Shown: in pieces, positions 1-8,743 of the stretch
Layout: every line of letters starts with the position of its first letter
How positions within the stretch are numbered: position 1 is the first letter of the stretch
Notes under the pieces: generated by a model
Seen by the model: only the letters and a program-made list of their open reading frames with translations
Databases searched by the model: none
What the model was told of the DNA's origin: nothing
Assembly: GCF_018499875.1 (NCBI RefSeq)
Contig: NZ_JAHBAY010000001.1
Location: 806,001-870,000, forward strand
Reading direction: 5' to 3'
Length of the DNA stretch: 64,000 nucleotides
DNA from: Kineosporia corallincola
GTDB taxonomy: Bacteria > Actinomycetota > Actinomycetes > Actinomycetales > Kineosporiaceae
Made by a program: the position numbers and the translations under genes

Positions 1-1073
1 AGGGCGGTCTTGCCGTCCATCTGCTGACAACCCTTCTTCAGGTTGATGTGCGCCTTGCTGTCTTTCATGTTGCGCTTGGGACACAGCTCCACGCCGCCGA
101 TCGCGTTGACGATGTCGGCGAAGCCGCCCAGGCCGGTCTCCACGTAATCGTCGATCTTGACCCCGCCGACGTTCTCCAGGGTCTGGATCAGCAGTGACGC
201 GCCGCCGTAGGAGTAGGCCGCGTTGATCTTGTTGCTGCCGTGGCCCGGGATCGGCACGTAGGAGTCACGCGGCACGCTGATCAGCACGGTCGGGCCGTCG
301 CCGTCGGGCACGTGCAGCAGCATGATCGTGTCGGTGCGCTGGCCGGCGACCGAGCCGGTGCCGAGGTCCTTCTTCTCCTCGTCGCTCAGGTCGCTGCGGG
401 CGTCGCTGCCGACCACCAGGTAGGTGCGGCCCGGGGTGTCTTCGAGCTCGGAGTTCTCGTGGGCCGGGCCGACCGCGTCCACCCGGTTCAGGCTGGTCCA
501 CGCGGTGAACCCGAGGATGATCGGATAGGCGATGAGCAGGCCGACCACGATCAGCGCGATCCACTTCGGCCGCAGGCGCAGCCCCCGGCGCGGGCCGGAG
601 AAGGCCGACGGTGGACGCCCCGGGCCGCCCGGGCCATCGGGCCCGTCCGGTCCCCGGCCCCCGGGCCCGCGACCGCCGGCCCCGCCACTTCCCTGGCCCT
701 GCGCGCCACGCCCGCCGGGCCCGTAACCACCCGCTCCGGAACCGGATTGGCCGCCACGCCCGTACTGGTCACCCTGCCCGTACTGGTCGCCGGACCCGTA
801 CTGACCGGCCGCGCCGTACTGCCCACCGCGCCCGTACTGGTCGTCGCCGTACCGGTTGTCGCCGTACTGGCCGGAGCCGTACCGGTCGGAGTCGTGCCGG
901 TCGACCCGCTGCCCGTACCCGGCGTGCGGGTCCTCGCCGCCGTGCTGGCGGTACATGTCGCCGACCTCGTCGGCCTCCTGGTCGTACGGCTGCTGGTCAC
1001 GCTGGGGCCGGCGACGCGGCCGCCCGGCCGCCTCGTCGGGCGTCCAGAAGCGGGGTTCGTCGTTGTCGCTCAT
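1..1073 (-). CDS. LCP (LytR-CpsA-Psr) family cell-wall ligase, C-terminus cut by window edge
   Basis: LCP proteins transfer undecaprenyl-linked glycopolymers onto peptidoglycan at the outer face of the membrane. The visible part has a long, disordered cytoplasmic N-terminus of about 170 residues, rich in Tyr, Gly and Gln with repeated QYG units and then Gly/Pro/Arg runs. One membrane segment follows (around WIALIVVGLLIAYPIILGF). Then comes the LCP core: YLVVGSDAR, RTDTIMLLHV, the SVPRDSYVPI block and NKINAAYSYGG. The start ATG overlaps the stop of the upstream CoA-binding gene by four bases (ATGA), so the two are co-transcribed. The C-terminus lies left of base 1. The family call is firm; the polymer transferred cannot be told from sequence. 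Confidence 0.93.
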   Translation of the reverse strand, partial: MSDNDEPRFWTPDEAAGRPRRRPQRDQQPYDQEADEVGDMYRQHGGEDPHAGYGQRVDRHDSDRYGSGQYGDNRYGDDQYGRGGQYGAAGQYGSGDQYGQGDQYGRGGQSGSGAGGYGPGGRGAQGQGSGGAGGRGPGGRGPDGPDGPGGPGRPPSAFSGPRRGLRLRPKWIALIVVGLLIAYPIILGFTAWTSLNRVDAVGPAHENSELEDTPGRTYLVVGSDARSDLSDEEKKDLGTGSVAGQRTDTIMLLHVPDGDGPTVLISVPRDSYVPIPGHGSNKINAAYSYGGASLLIQTLENVGGVKIDDYVETGLGGFADIVNAIGGVELCPKRNMKDSKAHINLKKGCQQMDGKTA

Positions 1074-1510
1074 GCCACCCCCAGCCGCGGGGCCTCGATC
1101 GCCGGGCAGGTGTTCATCACGACCGCGAGCCCGGCCGTGGCGGCCCGTGCCGCCGCGGCCTCGTCGATCACGCCGAGCTGGAGCCAGACCGCCTTGGCGC
1201 CCACCGCGATCGCCTGGTCCACCACGTCGCCGGCGCCCTCGCTGTTGACGAACACGTCGACCACGTCGATCGGGCCCTCGGCCGCCACCGCCTCGGCCAG
1301 GGTGGCGTAGCCCCTGGCCCCGTGCACCGTGTCGGCCTTGGGGTGCACCGGGACGATCCGCATGCCCAGGTTCTGCACGTACCGCGCCACGCTGTGCGCG
1401 GGACGGGTGCGGTTGTCGGACAGCCCGACCACGGCCCATCTGGTGGGCGTGGTGAGCAGCCGCTGCATCACCCCGGGGTCATTGCGGTGTGCCCTTGAAG
1501 CGGTCTCCAT
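1070..1510 (-). CDS. CoA-binding domain protein (YccU-like)
   Basis: A small Rossmann-fold protein of the CoA_binding family, about 146 residues. It starts with WAVVGLSDNRTRPAHSVARYV, then VVPVHPKA-type strand IVPVHPKADTVHG, the VDVFVNSE block and AVWLQLGV, ending in NTCPAIEAPRL. This is the usual order for YccU-like proteins, whose exact role is unknown. I chose the ATG giving METASRAHRND rather than an upstream start 13 codons earlier, because homologous sequence begins about there. The stop overlaps the LCP start by four bases. Function beyond nucleotide or CoA binding is not claimed. Confidence 0.88.
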   Translation of the reverse strand: METASRAHRNDPGVMQRLLTTPTRWAVVGLSDNRTRPAHSVARYVQNLGMRIVPVHPKADTVHGARGYATLAEAVAAEGPIDVVDVFVNSEGAGDVVDQAIAVGAKAVWLQLGVIDEAAAARAATAGLAVVMNTCPAIEAPRLGVA

Positions 1511-1611
1511 GGGCACAGTCTGCCCTGAGACACCGACAATTCGCCTCATGCCCGGATGGCCTCCCGGGGAACTGTGATCAAGCCGGACGCTGCGTCAAAG
1601 TCCGGTCACAG

Positions 1612-1648
1612 AAAGGCACCTGGGGTGCGGGGCTGCACCCCAGGTGCC
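1612..1648 (-). terminator. Rho-independent terminator of galE
   Basis: A perfect 14-bp inverted repeat (GGCACCTGGGGTGC and its complement) with a 6-base loop lies at 1615-1648. Read on the minus strand it is followed by TTTC. It sits just after the galE stop and before the CoA-binding gene, separating the two transcription units. Confidence 0.75.
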
Positions 1649-1685
1649 CTCCAGGTACTTGCCGGAACCGGCCGGTGCGAACCGG

Positions 1686-2660
1686 TCAGCGGGCGACCGA
1701 CTGCCACGCCGTCCAGGCGGAGGCGACCATGTCTTCCAGGCTGTGCCGGGTGGCCCAGTCCAGGTCGCGCTGGGCCAGCTGGCCGTCGGCCACGATCCGC
1801 GCCGGGTCGCCGGGGCGCCGGTCCACGATCTTCGGCTCGAAGGCGATGCCGGTGACCTTGGCGACCGCGGTCATGATCTCCAGCACCGAGGCGCCGTCAC
1901 CGCTGCCCAGGTTGTAGACCCGCTCGATCGGCTGCCCGGCCTCCATCCGCGCGGCGGCCGCGACGTGCGCCAGGGCGATGTCCTGCACGTGCACGTAGTC
2001 CCGCACGCAGGAGCCGTCGGGGGTGTCGTAGTCGTTGCCCCGGACCTGCGGAATGCCGCCCTCGGTGAGGGTTTTCAGCACCACCGGGAACAGGTTGTGC
2101 GGGCTCACGTCGTAGATGTCGGGGTGGCCGGAGCCGACCACGTTGAAGTAGCGCAGCGAGGTGTGGGTCAGGCCGGACACCCGGCCGACGTTGCGCAGCA
2201 GCCACTCGCCGATGAGTTTGCTCTCACCGTAAGGGGATTCGGGGGTGGTGGCGGTGCTCTCGGTGACCAGCTCGACGTCCGGCGTGCCGTAGACGCCCGC
2301 GCTGGAGGAGAACACGATGTTCTCGACGCCGACCTCGGCCATCACCTCGAGCAGGTGCTGGGTGCCCTGCACGTTCTGGGTGTAGGTGTGCAGCGGGCGC
2401 TTCACCGACTCACCGGCGTACTTGAACCCGGCGCAGTGGATCACGCCGGTGATCGGAGAGCCGTCGGGCTCGGTCAGGGCCGCGCGCAGCGCGTCGGCGT
2501 CGAGGATCGAGCCTTCGTGGAAGCGCGTACCGGAACCGACGAAATCCCGCACACCCGTCGACAGATCGTCCAGGACGGCGACGGACCGCCCGGACTCCTC
2601 GAGGCAGCGGGCGATGTGCGCGCCGATGTACCCGGCGCCACCGGTCACAAGCCATGTCAT
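1686..2660 (-). CDS. galE: UDP-glucose 4-epimerase
   Basis: Interconverts UDP-glucose and UDP-galactose using bound NAD in the cytoplasm, supplying UDP-galactose for cell-wall and capsular glycans. The 324-residue product opens with the NAD-binding GGAGYIGAH motif. It then has LDDLSTG, VIHCAGFKYAGESV, the SSSAGVYG serine region, the catalytic pair YGESK (Tyr-x-x-x-Lys) and LRYFNVVG, and later the DYVHVQD block. All are canonical for GalE. The start is set at ATG for MTWLVTGGAG; an earlier GTG would add six residues that do not belong to the fold. It is a single-gene unit with a clear terminator. Confidence 0.96.
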   Translation of the reverse strand: MTWLVTGGAGYIGAHIARCLEESGRSVAVLDDLSTGVRDFVGSGTRFHEGSILDADALRAALTEPDGSPITGVIHCAGFKYAGESVKRPLHTYTQNVQGTQHLLEVMAEVGVENIVFSSSAGVYGTPDVELVTESTATTPESPYGESKLIGEWLLRNVGRVSGLTHTSLRYFNVVGSGHPDIYDVSPHNLFPVVLKTLTEGGIPQVRGNDYDTPDGSCVRDYVHVQDIALAHVAAAARMEAGQPIERVYNLGSGDGASVLEIMTAVAKVTGIAFEPKIVDRRPGDPARIVADGQLAQRDLDWATRHSLEDMVASAWTAWQSVAR

Positions 2661-2735
2661 ATCGGCAACCCTACCCACCGCCCCTGAACGGGGAGATCGC
2701 GCCCGCTGTCAGAAAGCTGGGCAATCACTCCCGGG

Positions 2736-3566
2736 TCACGGGCGGGGCAGTTCCAGAACCACCCGGACGCCACAGTGGTCACCCACCGGCAGGCCCTCGT
2801 CCGTCTCTCCCGACACCCGCGAACCCGGTGGCAGCCCGATCGCCAGCACGTGGTCGAGCTGCACCCCGGGCCGCCGGGCCGGGAAGGTCGGCCGGCTCAC
2901 CAGGGGCGTCCAGCCGGTCGAGCGGCGCACCGGCAGCAGGGGCAGGTTCAGGTCGCCGAGCACCAGCACCGGCCGGGGCACACCGAGTCCCTCCAGCCAG
3001 CGCCGCACCTGGCGCAGCTGCCGCAGGTTGACACCGGGGACGAAGGACAGGTGGGTGCAGACCACCGTCACGCCGCGGTCCAGCACGGCGGCCAGCGCCA
3101 CCCGCGGCTCGTCCCGCAGCCAGATCAGCCGTGGCGGCCGGCCGGGCGACACCAGCGGATAACGGCCGCCGGCCGGGGGCAGGCGCAGCCTGTGCCACTC
3201 CAGCACCGGCACCCGGGAGACCAGCCCGATCCCGTAGGCGGGCCCGACCGAGGAGGTGCCGGTGGCCGGGGTCCAGCCCGGCTCGCCCGGTGTGCCCAGC
3301 ACCGTCGGCTCGAACCGCTTCCAGCCCGCGCCCAGCGCCTGGGCGGCCACCGACGTCTGGTCGGTGCCGCCCGAGCGCGGCTGGTCGCGGTCCACCTCCT
3401 GGATGCCCAGCACGTCGGCGTCCAGCCGGCCGACCGCCTCGGCCAGCGCCTCCGGACCGGCGGGCAGTCCACGAGAGGTGCGGCCGGAGAACAGGTTCAG
3501 CGAGGCGACACGCAGGCGGGCGCTCTCGTCGTGCATGCGCGGGAAGAATTCACCAGGGCTCGTCAC
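2736..3566 (-). CDS. Endonuclease/exonuclease/phosphatase family hydrolase
   Basis: A 276-residue protein of the EEP (DNase I-like) fold. Characteristic strands are visible: RVASLNLFSGR with the conserved Asn, DVLGIQEVDRDQPRSGG with the metal-binding Glu, a VVCTHLSF strand, PVLVLGDLNLPL with Asp/Asn, QLDHVLA, and a final VGDHCGVRVVLEL with the catalytic Asp-His. The substrate may be a phosphodiester or sphingomyelin-like headgroup; it cannot be told here. GGAGG is nine bases before the chosen ATG, which overlaps the end of the upstream kinase gene by 17 bases, so the two genes form one operon. Confidence 0.87.
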   Translation of the reverse strand: MTSPGEFFPRMHDESARLRVASLNLFSGRTSRGLPAGPEALAEAVGRLDADVLGIQEVDRDQPRSGGTDQTSVAAQALGAGWKRFEPTVLGTPGEPGWTPATGTSSVGPAYGIGLVSRVPVLEWHRLRLPPAGGRYPLVSPGRPPRLIWLRDEPRVALAAVLDRGVTVVCTHLSFVPGVNLRQLRQVRRWLEGLGVPRPVLVLGDLNLPLLPVRRSTGWTPLVSRPTFPARRPGVQLDHVLAIGLPPGSRVSGETDEGLPVGDHCGVRVVLELPRP

Positions 3567-4461
3567 CGACTCCGGCCTCCAGGTCAGCGAGCATCTGCAC
3601 GGCGTCGTCGATGATCGCCGAGTCGTCCGTGTGCACCCCGTGCAGCAGCCAGCGGGCGATCGCGAACTCGCCGGACAGCCGGGCGCGGCGCCGCAGGTCC
3701 ACGTCCACCGGCTCGCTGCGGGCCGCGGTGTAGGCGGTGAACACCGGGCCCATCGCGGTCTCGGTCGCCCCGATCGACACCCAGGCCAGGTCGTCGGCGG
3801 GATCGGCGACCCGGGTCTCGGACCACTCCATCACCCCGGTCACCTCCTCGCCCTCGGCCAGCACGTTGTCGCCGGCCAGGTCGCCGTGCACGACGCAGGG
3901 GATGAACCGCCAGGCGCCGACCTCCTCGACCGCGTGCTCCCAGCGGGTCAGCAGGCGCACCGGGGTGAGACCGGTGGCCGCCACCCGGTCCAGCTCGGCC
4001 AGGCGGCGGAACCGGTACTCCTCGGCCGTGTACACCGGCAGCCCGGCCTCTTCGACCAGGCGGGTGGGCAGATTATGGATGGCCGCGATGGCCTGGCCGT
4101 ACGCGGTGGCGAGGGTGGGGCGGTGGAGCAGCTCGAGCGGCCGGATCGGCCGGCCCGGCAGCTTGCGGTGCACCAGCGCGCGGCCACCGGAACGCAACGG
4201 CGCCACGCCCTCCGCCTCGGGCATCCCGAACGGCAGCCACGAGCGCAGCTGGCCGATCAGCTGGGACTCCGCGTCGAGCCGCATGCTGGCCACGTTGTTG
4301 CGCGGGGCCCGCACCACCCAGTGCCGGCTCAGGTTGTCTTCGATCAGGGCGGTATCGATGTCGTCGGCGGTGGCGTCGAGCAGCTGCGTGCGCATCGGTT
4401 CCAGGCCGCTGACGGCCGCGGAGGCCAGCGCGGCCAGGGAGAGAGGTGATCGGGCGGGCAC
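3550..4461 (-). CDS. APH-family (macrolide phosphotransferase-like) kinase
   Basis: A 303-residue aminoglycoside phosphotransferase-fold kinase. The Brenner-type catalytic loop is HGDLAGDNVL near residue 200. The metal loop reads VMEWSETRVADPADDLAWV, so the usual IDW Asp is Glu here. The fold resembles macrolide 2'-phosphotransferases, and a kinase of this type is often next to nudC in actinobacteria, but resistance activity is unproven. The longest open frame runs antisense through nudC; I placed the start at GTG (VPARSPLSLAALA), which leaves a 39-base divergent promoter region to nudC. An internal ATG (MRTQLL) is a weaker alternative. Confidence 0.85.
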   Translation of the reverse strand: MPARSPLSLAALASAAVSGLEPMRTQLLDATADDIDTALIEDNLSRHWVVRAPRNNVASMRLDAESQLIGQLRSWLPFGMPEAEGVAPLRSGGRALVHRKLPGRPIRPLELLHRPTLATAYGQAIAAIHNLPTRLVEEAGLPVYTAEEYRFRRLAELDRVAATGLTPVRLLTRWEHAVEEVGAWRFIPCVVHGDLAGDNVLAEGEEVTGVMEWSETRVADPADDLAWVSIGATETAMGPVFTAYTAARSEPVDVDLRRRARLSGEFAIARWLLHGVHTDDSAIIDDAVQMLADLEAGVGDEPW

Positions 4462-4500
4462 CGATCCACCGTAACCGGAGATGCCGGTTAGGGTGCGGCT

Positions 4501-5415
4501 ATGCCATTGGAGCGTCTCGCCCTGTCCCGTTCGACGCTCGACCGGACGGCCGAGCGTCGCTCCGACCCGCAGCTGGTCGCCACCCTTCTCGCCGACCCCC
4601 GCACCCGGGTCGCGCTGATCCACGAGGGCGAGACCGCGATCACCGCCGCCCCCACCCTGCACCTGTGGACCGCCGACGCCCTGGTCGGGCTGAAAGACGA
4701 TGCGCTGCGGTTCTTTCTGGGCACGGACGACGAGGGCCGGGGCTACCTGGCGCTGTCCGTCGCCGAGCGCCCGACCGTGCCCGAGGGGGTGCGCTGGGCG
4801 CCGCTGCGCGAGGTCGGCGCCCTGCTCGACGACGCCGGTGCGGGCATCTTCACCACCGCCGTGGCGCTGATCGCCTGGCACGCCTTCCACACCCACTGCG
4901 CCAACTGCGGCGAGGGCACCGACGTGGTGCAGGCCGGCTGGGTGCGGCTGTGCCCGAACTGTGGGCGCGAGCACTACCCGCGCACCGACCCGGCGGTGAT
5001 CATGACCGTGGTCGACGCGGACGACCGGGTGCTGCTCGGACGGCAGGCGTCCTGGCCGGAACACCGCTACTCGACGCTGGCCGGGTTCGTCGAGCCGGGT
5101 GAGTCGCTGGAGGACGCGGTGCGCCGCGAGGTGCTCGAGGAGTCCGGCGTGCTGGTGGGTGAGGTGCAGTACCGGGGCAGTCAGCCCTGGCCCTTCCCGT
5201 CGTCCCTGATGGTGGGCTTCCGCGGCGAGGCGCTGTCGTCGCAGGTGCGGGTGGACGGCGTGGAACTGGCCGAGGCGCGCTGGTGGAGCCGGGAGGAACT
5301 CCAGGCCGACATCAAGGCCGGCCGGCTCATCCTCCCGCCCGCGGTCTCGATCGCCCGGCGGCTGATCGAGGACTGGTTCGGCGCCCCGATCCCCGACGAC
5401 ACGTCGGCCTGGTAG
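4501..5415 (+). CDS. nudC: NAD(+) diphosphatase (NADH pyrophosphatase)
   Basis: NudC hydrolyses NADH/NAD to NMN(H) and AMP and can remove NAD caps from RNA. The 304-residue protein has the N-terminal NUDIX-like domain and a four-cysteine zinc ribbon (CANCGEG ... CPNCGREHYPR). The Nudix box follows (GFVEPGESLEDAVRREVLEESGV, a G-x5-E-x7-REVLEE pattern) and then the SQPWPFPSS signature diagnostic for NudC. Every diagnostic element is intact and the length is normal. It is transcribed divergently from the APH-like kinase and converges on the uridine-kinase-like gene. Confidence 0.96.
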   Translation: MPLERLALSRSTLDRTAERRSDPQLVATLLADPRTRVALIHEGETAITAAPTLHLWTADALVGLKDDALRFFLGTDDEGRGYLALSVAERPTVPEGVRWAPLREVGALLDDAGAGIFTTAVALIAWHAFHTHCANCGEGTDVVQAGWVRLCPNCGREHYPRTDPAVIMTVVDADDRVLLGRQASWPEHRYSTLAGFVEPGESLEDAVRREVLEESGVLVGEVQYRGSQPWPFPSSLMVGFRGEALSSQVRVDGVELAEARWWSREELQADIKAGRLILPPAVSIARRLIEDWFGAPIPDDTSAW

Positions 5416-5448
5416 AGCGCTCAAGGGCGAACAAATGGTGGACGACGC

Positions 5449-6066
5449 TCAGGCCGGCCGGATCGCCGGCCGGTCCGGGTGGTCGAAGCGGACCACCAGA
5501 TCGGCATGCTTCACCGGGTCCGCCTCGGCCAGGTAACGCTGCCAGGCGCCACTCACCCGGGCGGTCTCGTCCGCCGGAAGCCGTCGTCCCAGGGCACTGG
5601 CCGACACGTCCAGGTGAACGATCAGGTCGAACCCGTCCCGGATGTCGTCGCGGGTCAGGAACCGGCCGTCGACGACGGCCACGGTGCCGGGCGGCGCGGG
5701 CTGCGGGGTCGCGCGCACCGAGCGGTCGGTGTGCGGGTCGCGCAGCCGGGGCAGCCAGGTGTGGCGCCCGCCGGGCAGCAGCGGGTCGAGCACCTCGCGG
5801 CGCAGGGCCGAAAAGTCGTACCAGAGGTCGTACATCGAGTCCGGGTCGTCGTGGCCGTACTCCAGCCGCACCGAGCGCCCACGCAGGAAGTCGCCGGCGC
5901 TCACCCGGGCCACCGGCACGGCCCGGGCGGCCAGCACCCCGGCGACCGTGTCGGCCAGCCCGGAGGTGTCGGCCTCGACCGGGCCGTCCAGGGCCAGACG
6001 CCGGCGATCGCCCGGCAGCCGGTCCAGCTGCCGGGCGATCTGCTCGGCGAGATCGTCGGGACTCAG
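5449..6066 (-). CDS. Uridine-kinase-like protein lacking a canonical P-loop (start unresolved)
   Basis: The body (VSAGDFLRGRSVRLEYGHDDPDS..., FSALRREVLDPLLPGG, VVDGRFL, FDLIVHLDV, RYLAEADPVKHADLVVRFD) follows actinobacterial uridine-kinase-like proteins. Homology-like sequence extends upstream as RRLALDGPVEADTSGLADTV. There the expected Walker A (G-x4-GK-T/S) reads GPVEADTSGLA: the glycine-lysine is missing. No ATG, GTG or TTG lies in frame before that block; the only strong one, GTG at 5937, would delete it. Start is given provisionally at CTG 6066, just after the mrx1 stop, implying translational coupling. Kinase activity is doubtful. From memory, some relatives also have a weak P-loop here. 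Confidence 0.6.
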   Translation of the reverse strand: MSPDDLAEQIARQLDRLPGDRRRLALDGPVEADTSGLADTVAGVLAARAVPVARVSAGDFLRGRSVRLEYGHDDPDSMYDLWYDFSALRREVLDPLLPGGRHTWLPRLRDPHTDRSVRATPQPAPPGTVAVVDGRFLTRDDIRDGFDLIVHLDVSASALGRRLPADETARVSGAWQRYLAEADPVKHADLVVRFDHPDRPAIRPA

Positions 6067-6068
6067 CG

Positions 6069-6329
6069 TCAGGCCGGCGTGCCGATGCGGGACTTCACCT
6101 CGGCCAGCGACGGGTTGGTGGCCGCCGAGCCGTCCGGGAAGACCACCGTGGGAACGGTCTGGTTGCCGTTGTTCACCGACATCACGTAGTCCGCGGCGTC
6201 CGGCACCTCTTCGATGTTGACCTCGGTGTAGCCGATGCCCTCACGCTGAAGCTGGCTCTTGAGCCGCTTGCAGTAACCGCACCAGGTGGTGCTGAACATG
6301 GTGATCGTGCCGGGAGCCGGGGCGTCCAT
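6069..6329 (-). CDS. mrx1: Mycoredoxin (mycothiol-dependent glutaredoxin)
   Basis: Mycoredoxin reduces mycothiol-protein mixed disulfides and is specific to mycothiol-producing actinobacteria. The 86-residue protein has the redox motif WCGYCKRL near residue 18, the cis-proline loop TVPTVVF and the C-terminal SLAEVKSRI helix. AAGGA sits eight bases before the chosen ATG; a second ATG nine bases earlier would overlap that site. Position next to nudC and uvrD2 is conserved in mycobacteria. The uridine-kinase-like frame begins at its stop codon. Confidence 0.93.
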   Translation of the reverse strand: MDAPAPGTITMFSTTWCGYCKRLKSQLQREGIGYTEVNIEEVPDAADYVMSVNNGNQTVPTVVFPDGSAATNPSLAEVKSRIGTPA

Positions 6330-6533
6330 CGAAGCCATCCTTCGCGTCGAACAGGTCGGACTGAACTCGTCGAGCGTTCAACATCCCGCCGACGGGCTGT
6401 GTTCCCGGCCTGTCAGGATGTCGTGATCGACCGGGGTGGCGACCGGCAGTTCGGCCTGGCGTTCGGCGAACCGGTCGGGATCGGCTGACCCGGCCGGGCC
6501 CGGGCTCGTCCGGCGGTGCGAGAGAATGTCCCG

Positions 6534-8642
6534 ATGACCATCCCCGCGCGCGGCGCCGACGGCATGCTCGAGGGGCTGGACCCGGAGCAGCGTGAGGTCG
6601 CCCTGGCCGTGCGCGGCCCGGTGTGCGTGCTGGCCGGGGCCGGCACCGGCAAGACCCGCGCCATCACCCACCGCATCGCCTACGGCGTGCACTCCGGCAT
6701 CTACGTGCCGCAGCAGGTCCTCGCCGTCACCTTCACCGCCCGGGCGGCCGGTGAGATGCGCACCCGGCTGCGGCAGCTCGGGGTCGGCGGGGTCCAGGCC
6801 CGCACCTTCCACGCCGCCGCGCTGCGCCAGCTCGGCTACTTCTATCCCCGGGTGATCGGCGGCCGCCCGCCCGAGCTGCTGGAGCACAAGGCCCGCATGG
6901 TCGCCGACGCCGCGGCCCGGCTGCGGCTCACCGTCGACCGCGCCGCCGTGCGCGACCTGGCCGCCGAGATCGAGTGGTCCAAGGTGTCGCTGCTCACCCC
7001 CGAGAGCTACGTGCGCGCCGCCCGCACGGCCGGGCGCGGTGAGCCGGGCGGCTTCCCGGTCGAGACCGTGTCCCGGCTGATCGGCGTCTACGAGGAGACC
7101 AAGACCGACCGCGGCATGATCGACTTCGAGGACGTCCTGCTGCTGATGGCGGGCATCATCGAGACCCAGCCGCAGGTGGCCAACGAGGTGCGCGGCCAGT
7201 ACCGGCACTTCGTGGTGGACGAGTACCAGGACGTCTCCGCGCTCCAGCAGCGTCTTCTCGACCAGTGGCTGGGCGACCGCAAGGAGGTGTGCGTGGTCGG
7301 CGACCCCAGCCAGACCATCTACTCGTTCACCGGAGCCAGCGCCGACCACCTGCTGCGCTTCCCGCAGAACTACCCGGACGCCCAGGTGGTCCGCCTGGTG
7401 CGCGACTACCGCTCCACGCCGCAGATCGTCTCGCTGGCCAACCGGCTGCTCGCCCGCCGGGTGAAGACCGCCGGGCCCGCCCCGCTGGAGCTGCGCTCGC
7501 AGCGGGAGTCCGGCCCGGCCCCCCGGCTGACCTCGCACGACGACGACGCCGCCGAGGCGGCCGCGGTGGCCAAGCAGGTGTCAGGACTGCTCGACGACGG
7601 CGTGAGAGCGCGCGAGATCGCCGTGCTCTTCCGCACCAACTCGCAGTCGGAGCAGGTGGAACAGGCCCTGGCCGACGCCGGGCTGCCCTACCAGTTGCGG
7701 GGCGGGGAGCGGTTCTTCGCCCGCAAGGAGGTGCGCGAGGCGGTCATGCTGATCCGCGGCGCGGCCCGCGGCGGGCTGGGCGACGGCACGCTCGGCGAGG
7801 CCACCCGCGACGTCCTCTCACACTGCGGCTGGACCCCCCAGGCGCCGTCCGGCGTGCAGGCCGGCGGGGTGCGCGAGCGCTGGGAGTCGCTCCAGGCCCT
7901 GGCCGCGCTCGCCGACGACCTGGCCGCGACCCGTCCGGACGCCACCCTGGCCGACCTGGTGGCCGAGCTGGACGAGCGGGCCGCGGCCCAGCACGCCCCC
8001 TCGGTCGAGGGCGTCACCCTGGCCTCGCTGCACGCGGCGAAGGGCCTGGAGTGGGACGCCGTGTTCCTGGTCGGCCTGTCCGAAGGGCTGATGCCGATCT
8101 CGTTCGCCGAGGGCTGGGACGCGATCGAGGAGGAACGCCGGCTGTTCTACGTCGGCATCACCCGGGCCCGAGAGCACCTGCACCTGTCCTGGTCGCGCGC
8201 CCGCACCGGGGGCCGGGGCGGCCGTAATCCGTCGCGTTTCCTGGAGGGCATCTTCCCGGACGCGGGGGAGCGCGACATCAAGGTGCGGGAGCCGTCCCGC
8301 AAGACCGCCGCGCACCGCCCGCCCCCGGCTCTGTGCAAGATCTGCGGCCGGGCCCTGACCAGTGCCGTCGAGCGGAAGGTGGGCCGCTGCTCGGCCTGCC
8401 CGGCCGGCTACGACGAGCAGACGCTGCAACGGCTGCGGGACTGGCGGGCCGCCGCCGCCGAGGCGGCCCGGATGCCTGCCTACGTGATCTTCACCGACGC
8501 CACGCTGATGGCGATCGCCGAGGCGGCTCCCGCCGAGCCCGGCGAGCTCGCGGCGGTGCCCGGCGTGGGAGTGACCAAGCAGCGGCGATGGGGCGACGAC
8601 GTGCTCGCGGTGCTGTCCGGTACGCCCTGGGAGACGCCGTAA
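6534..8642 (+). CDS. uvrD2: ATP-dependent DNA helicase UvrD2
   Basis: A superfamily 1A 3'-5' helicase of 702 residues. Walker A is AGAGTGKTRAITHRIAYG, the Q-motif area is LDPEQREVAL, Walker B is VDEYQDVS, and later motifs are GDPSQTIYSFTGA and VTLASLHAAKGLEWDAVFLVG. The C-terminus has the tetracysteine module CKIC...CSAC joined to an HRDC domain (ending AAVPGVGVTKQRRWGDDVLAVL). This is the architecture known for mycobacterial UvrD2, and the neighbours mrx1, nudC and whiB7 match that locus too. The start is ATG 6534; a GTG 18 bases upstream is possible but adds no conserved residues. Confidence 0.95.
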   Translation: MTIPARGADGMLEGLDPEQREVALAVRGPVCVLAGAGTGKTRAITHRIAYGVHSGIYVPQQVLAVTFTARAAGEMRTRLRQLGVGGVQARTFHAAALRQLGYFYPRVIGGRPPELLEHKARMVADAAARLRLTVDRAAVRDLAAEIEWSKVSLLTPESYVRAARTAGRGEPGGFPVETVSRLIGVYEETKTDRGMIDFEDVLLLMAGIIETQPQVANEVRGQYRHFVVDEYQDVSALQQRLLDQWLGDRKEVCVVGDPSQTIYSFTGASADHLLRFPQNYPDAQVVRLVRDYRSTPQIVSLANRLLARRVKTAGPAPLELRSQRESGPAPRLTSHDDDAAEAAAVAKQVSGLLDDGVRAREIAVLFRTNSQSEQVEQALADAGLPYQLRGGERFFARKEVREAVMLIRGAARGGLGDGTLGEATRDVLSHCGWTPQAPSGVQAGGVRERWESLQALAALADDLAATRPDATLADLVAELDERAAAQHAPSVEGVTLASLHAAKGLEWDAVFLVGLSEGLMPISFAEGWDAIEEERRLFYVGITRAREHLHLSWSRARTGGRGGRNPSRFLEGIFPDAGERDIKVREPSRKTAAHRPPPALCKICGRALTSAVERKVGRCSACPAGYDEQTLQRLRDWRAAAAEAARMPAYVIFTDATLMAIAEAAPAEPGELAAVPGVGVTKQRRWGDDVLAVLSGTPWETP

Positions 8643-8743
8643 TACAACTGTCCCGCCGGTCGTGATCGTGGATGTCCGGGTACAGCGCCTATCGTGGTTA
8701 CCGGCCCGTGGTTCGGTATGGTCGTATTTCGGAGGATTTCTCG

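Noticed and set aside
3550-5424. 624-codon minus-strand frame covering the APH-like kinase and all of nudC
   Set aside because: Only the part left of 4461 matches the kinase; the rest is antisense to nudC, whose motifs are all intact on the plus strand.
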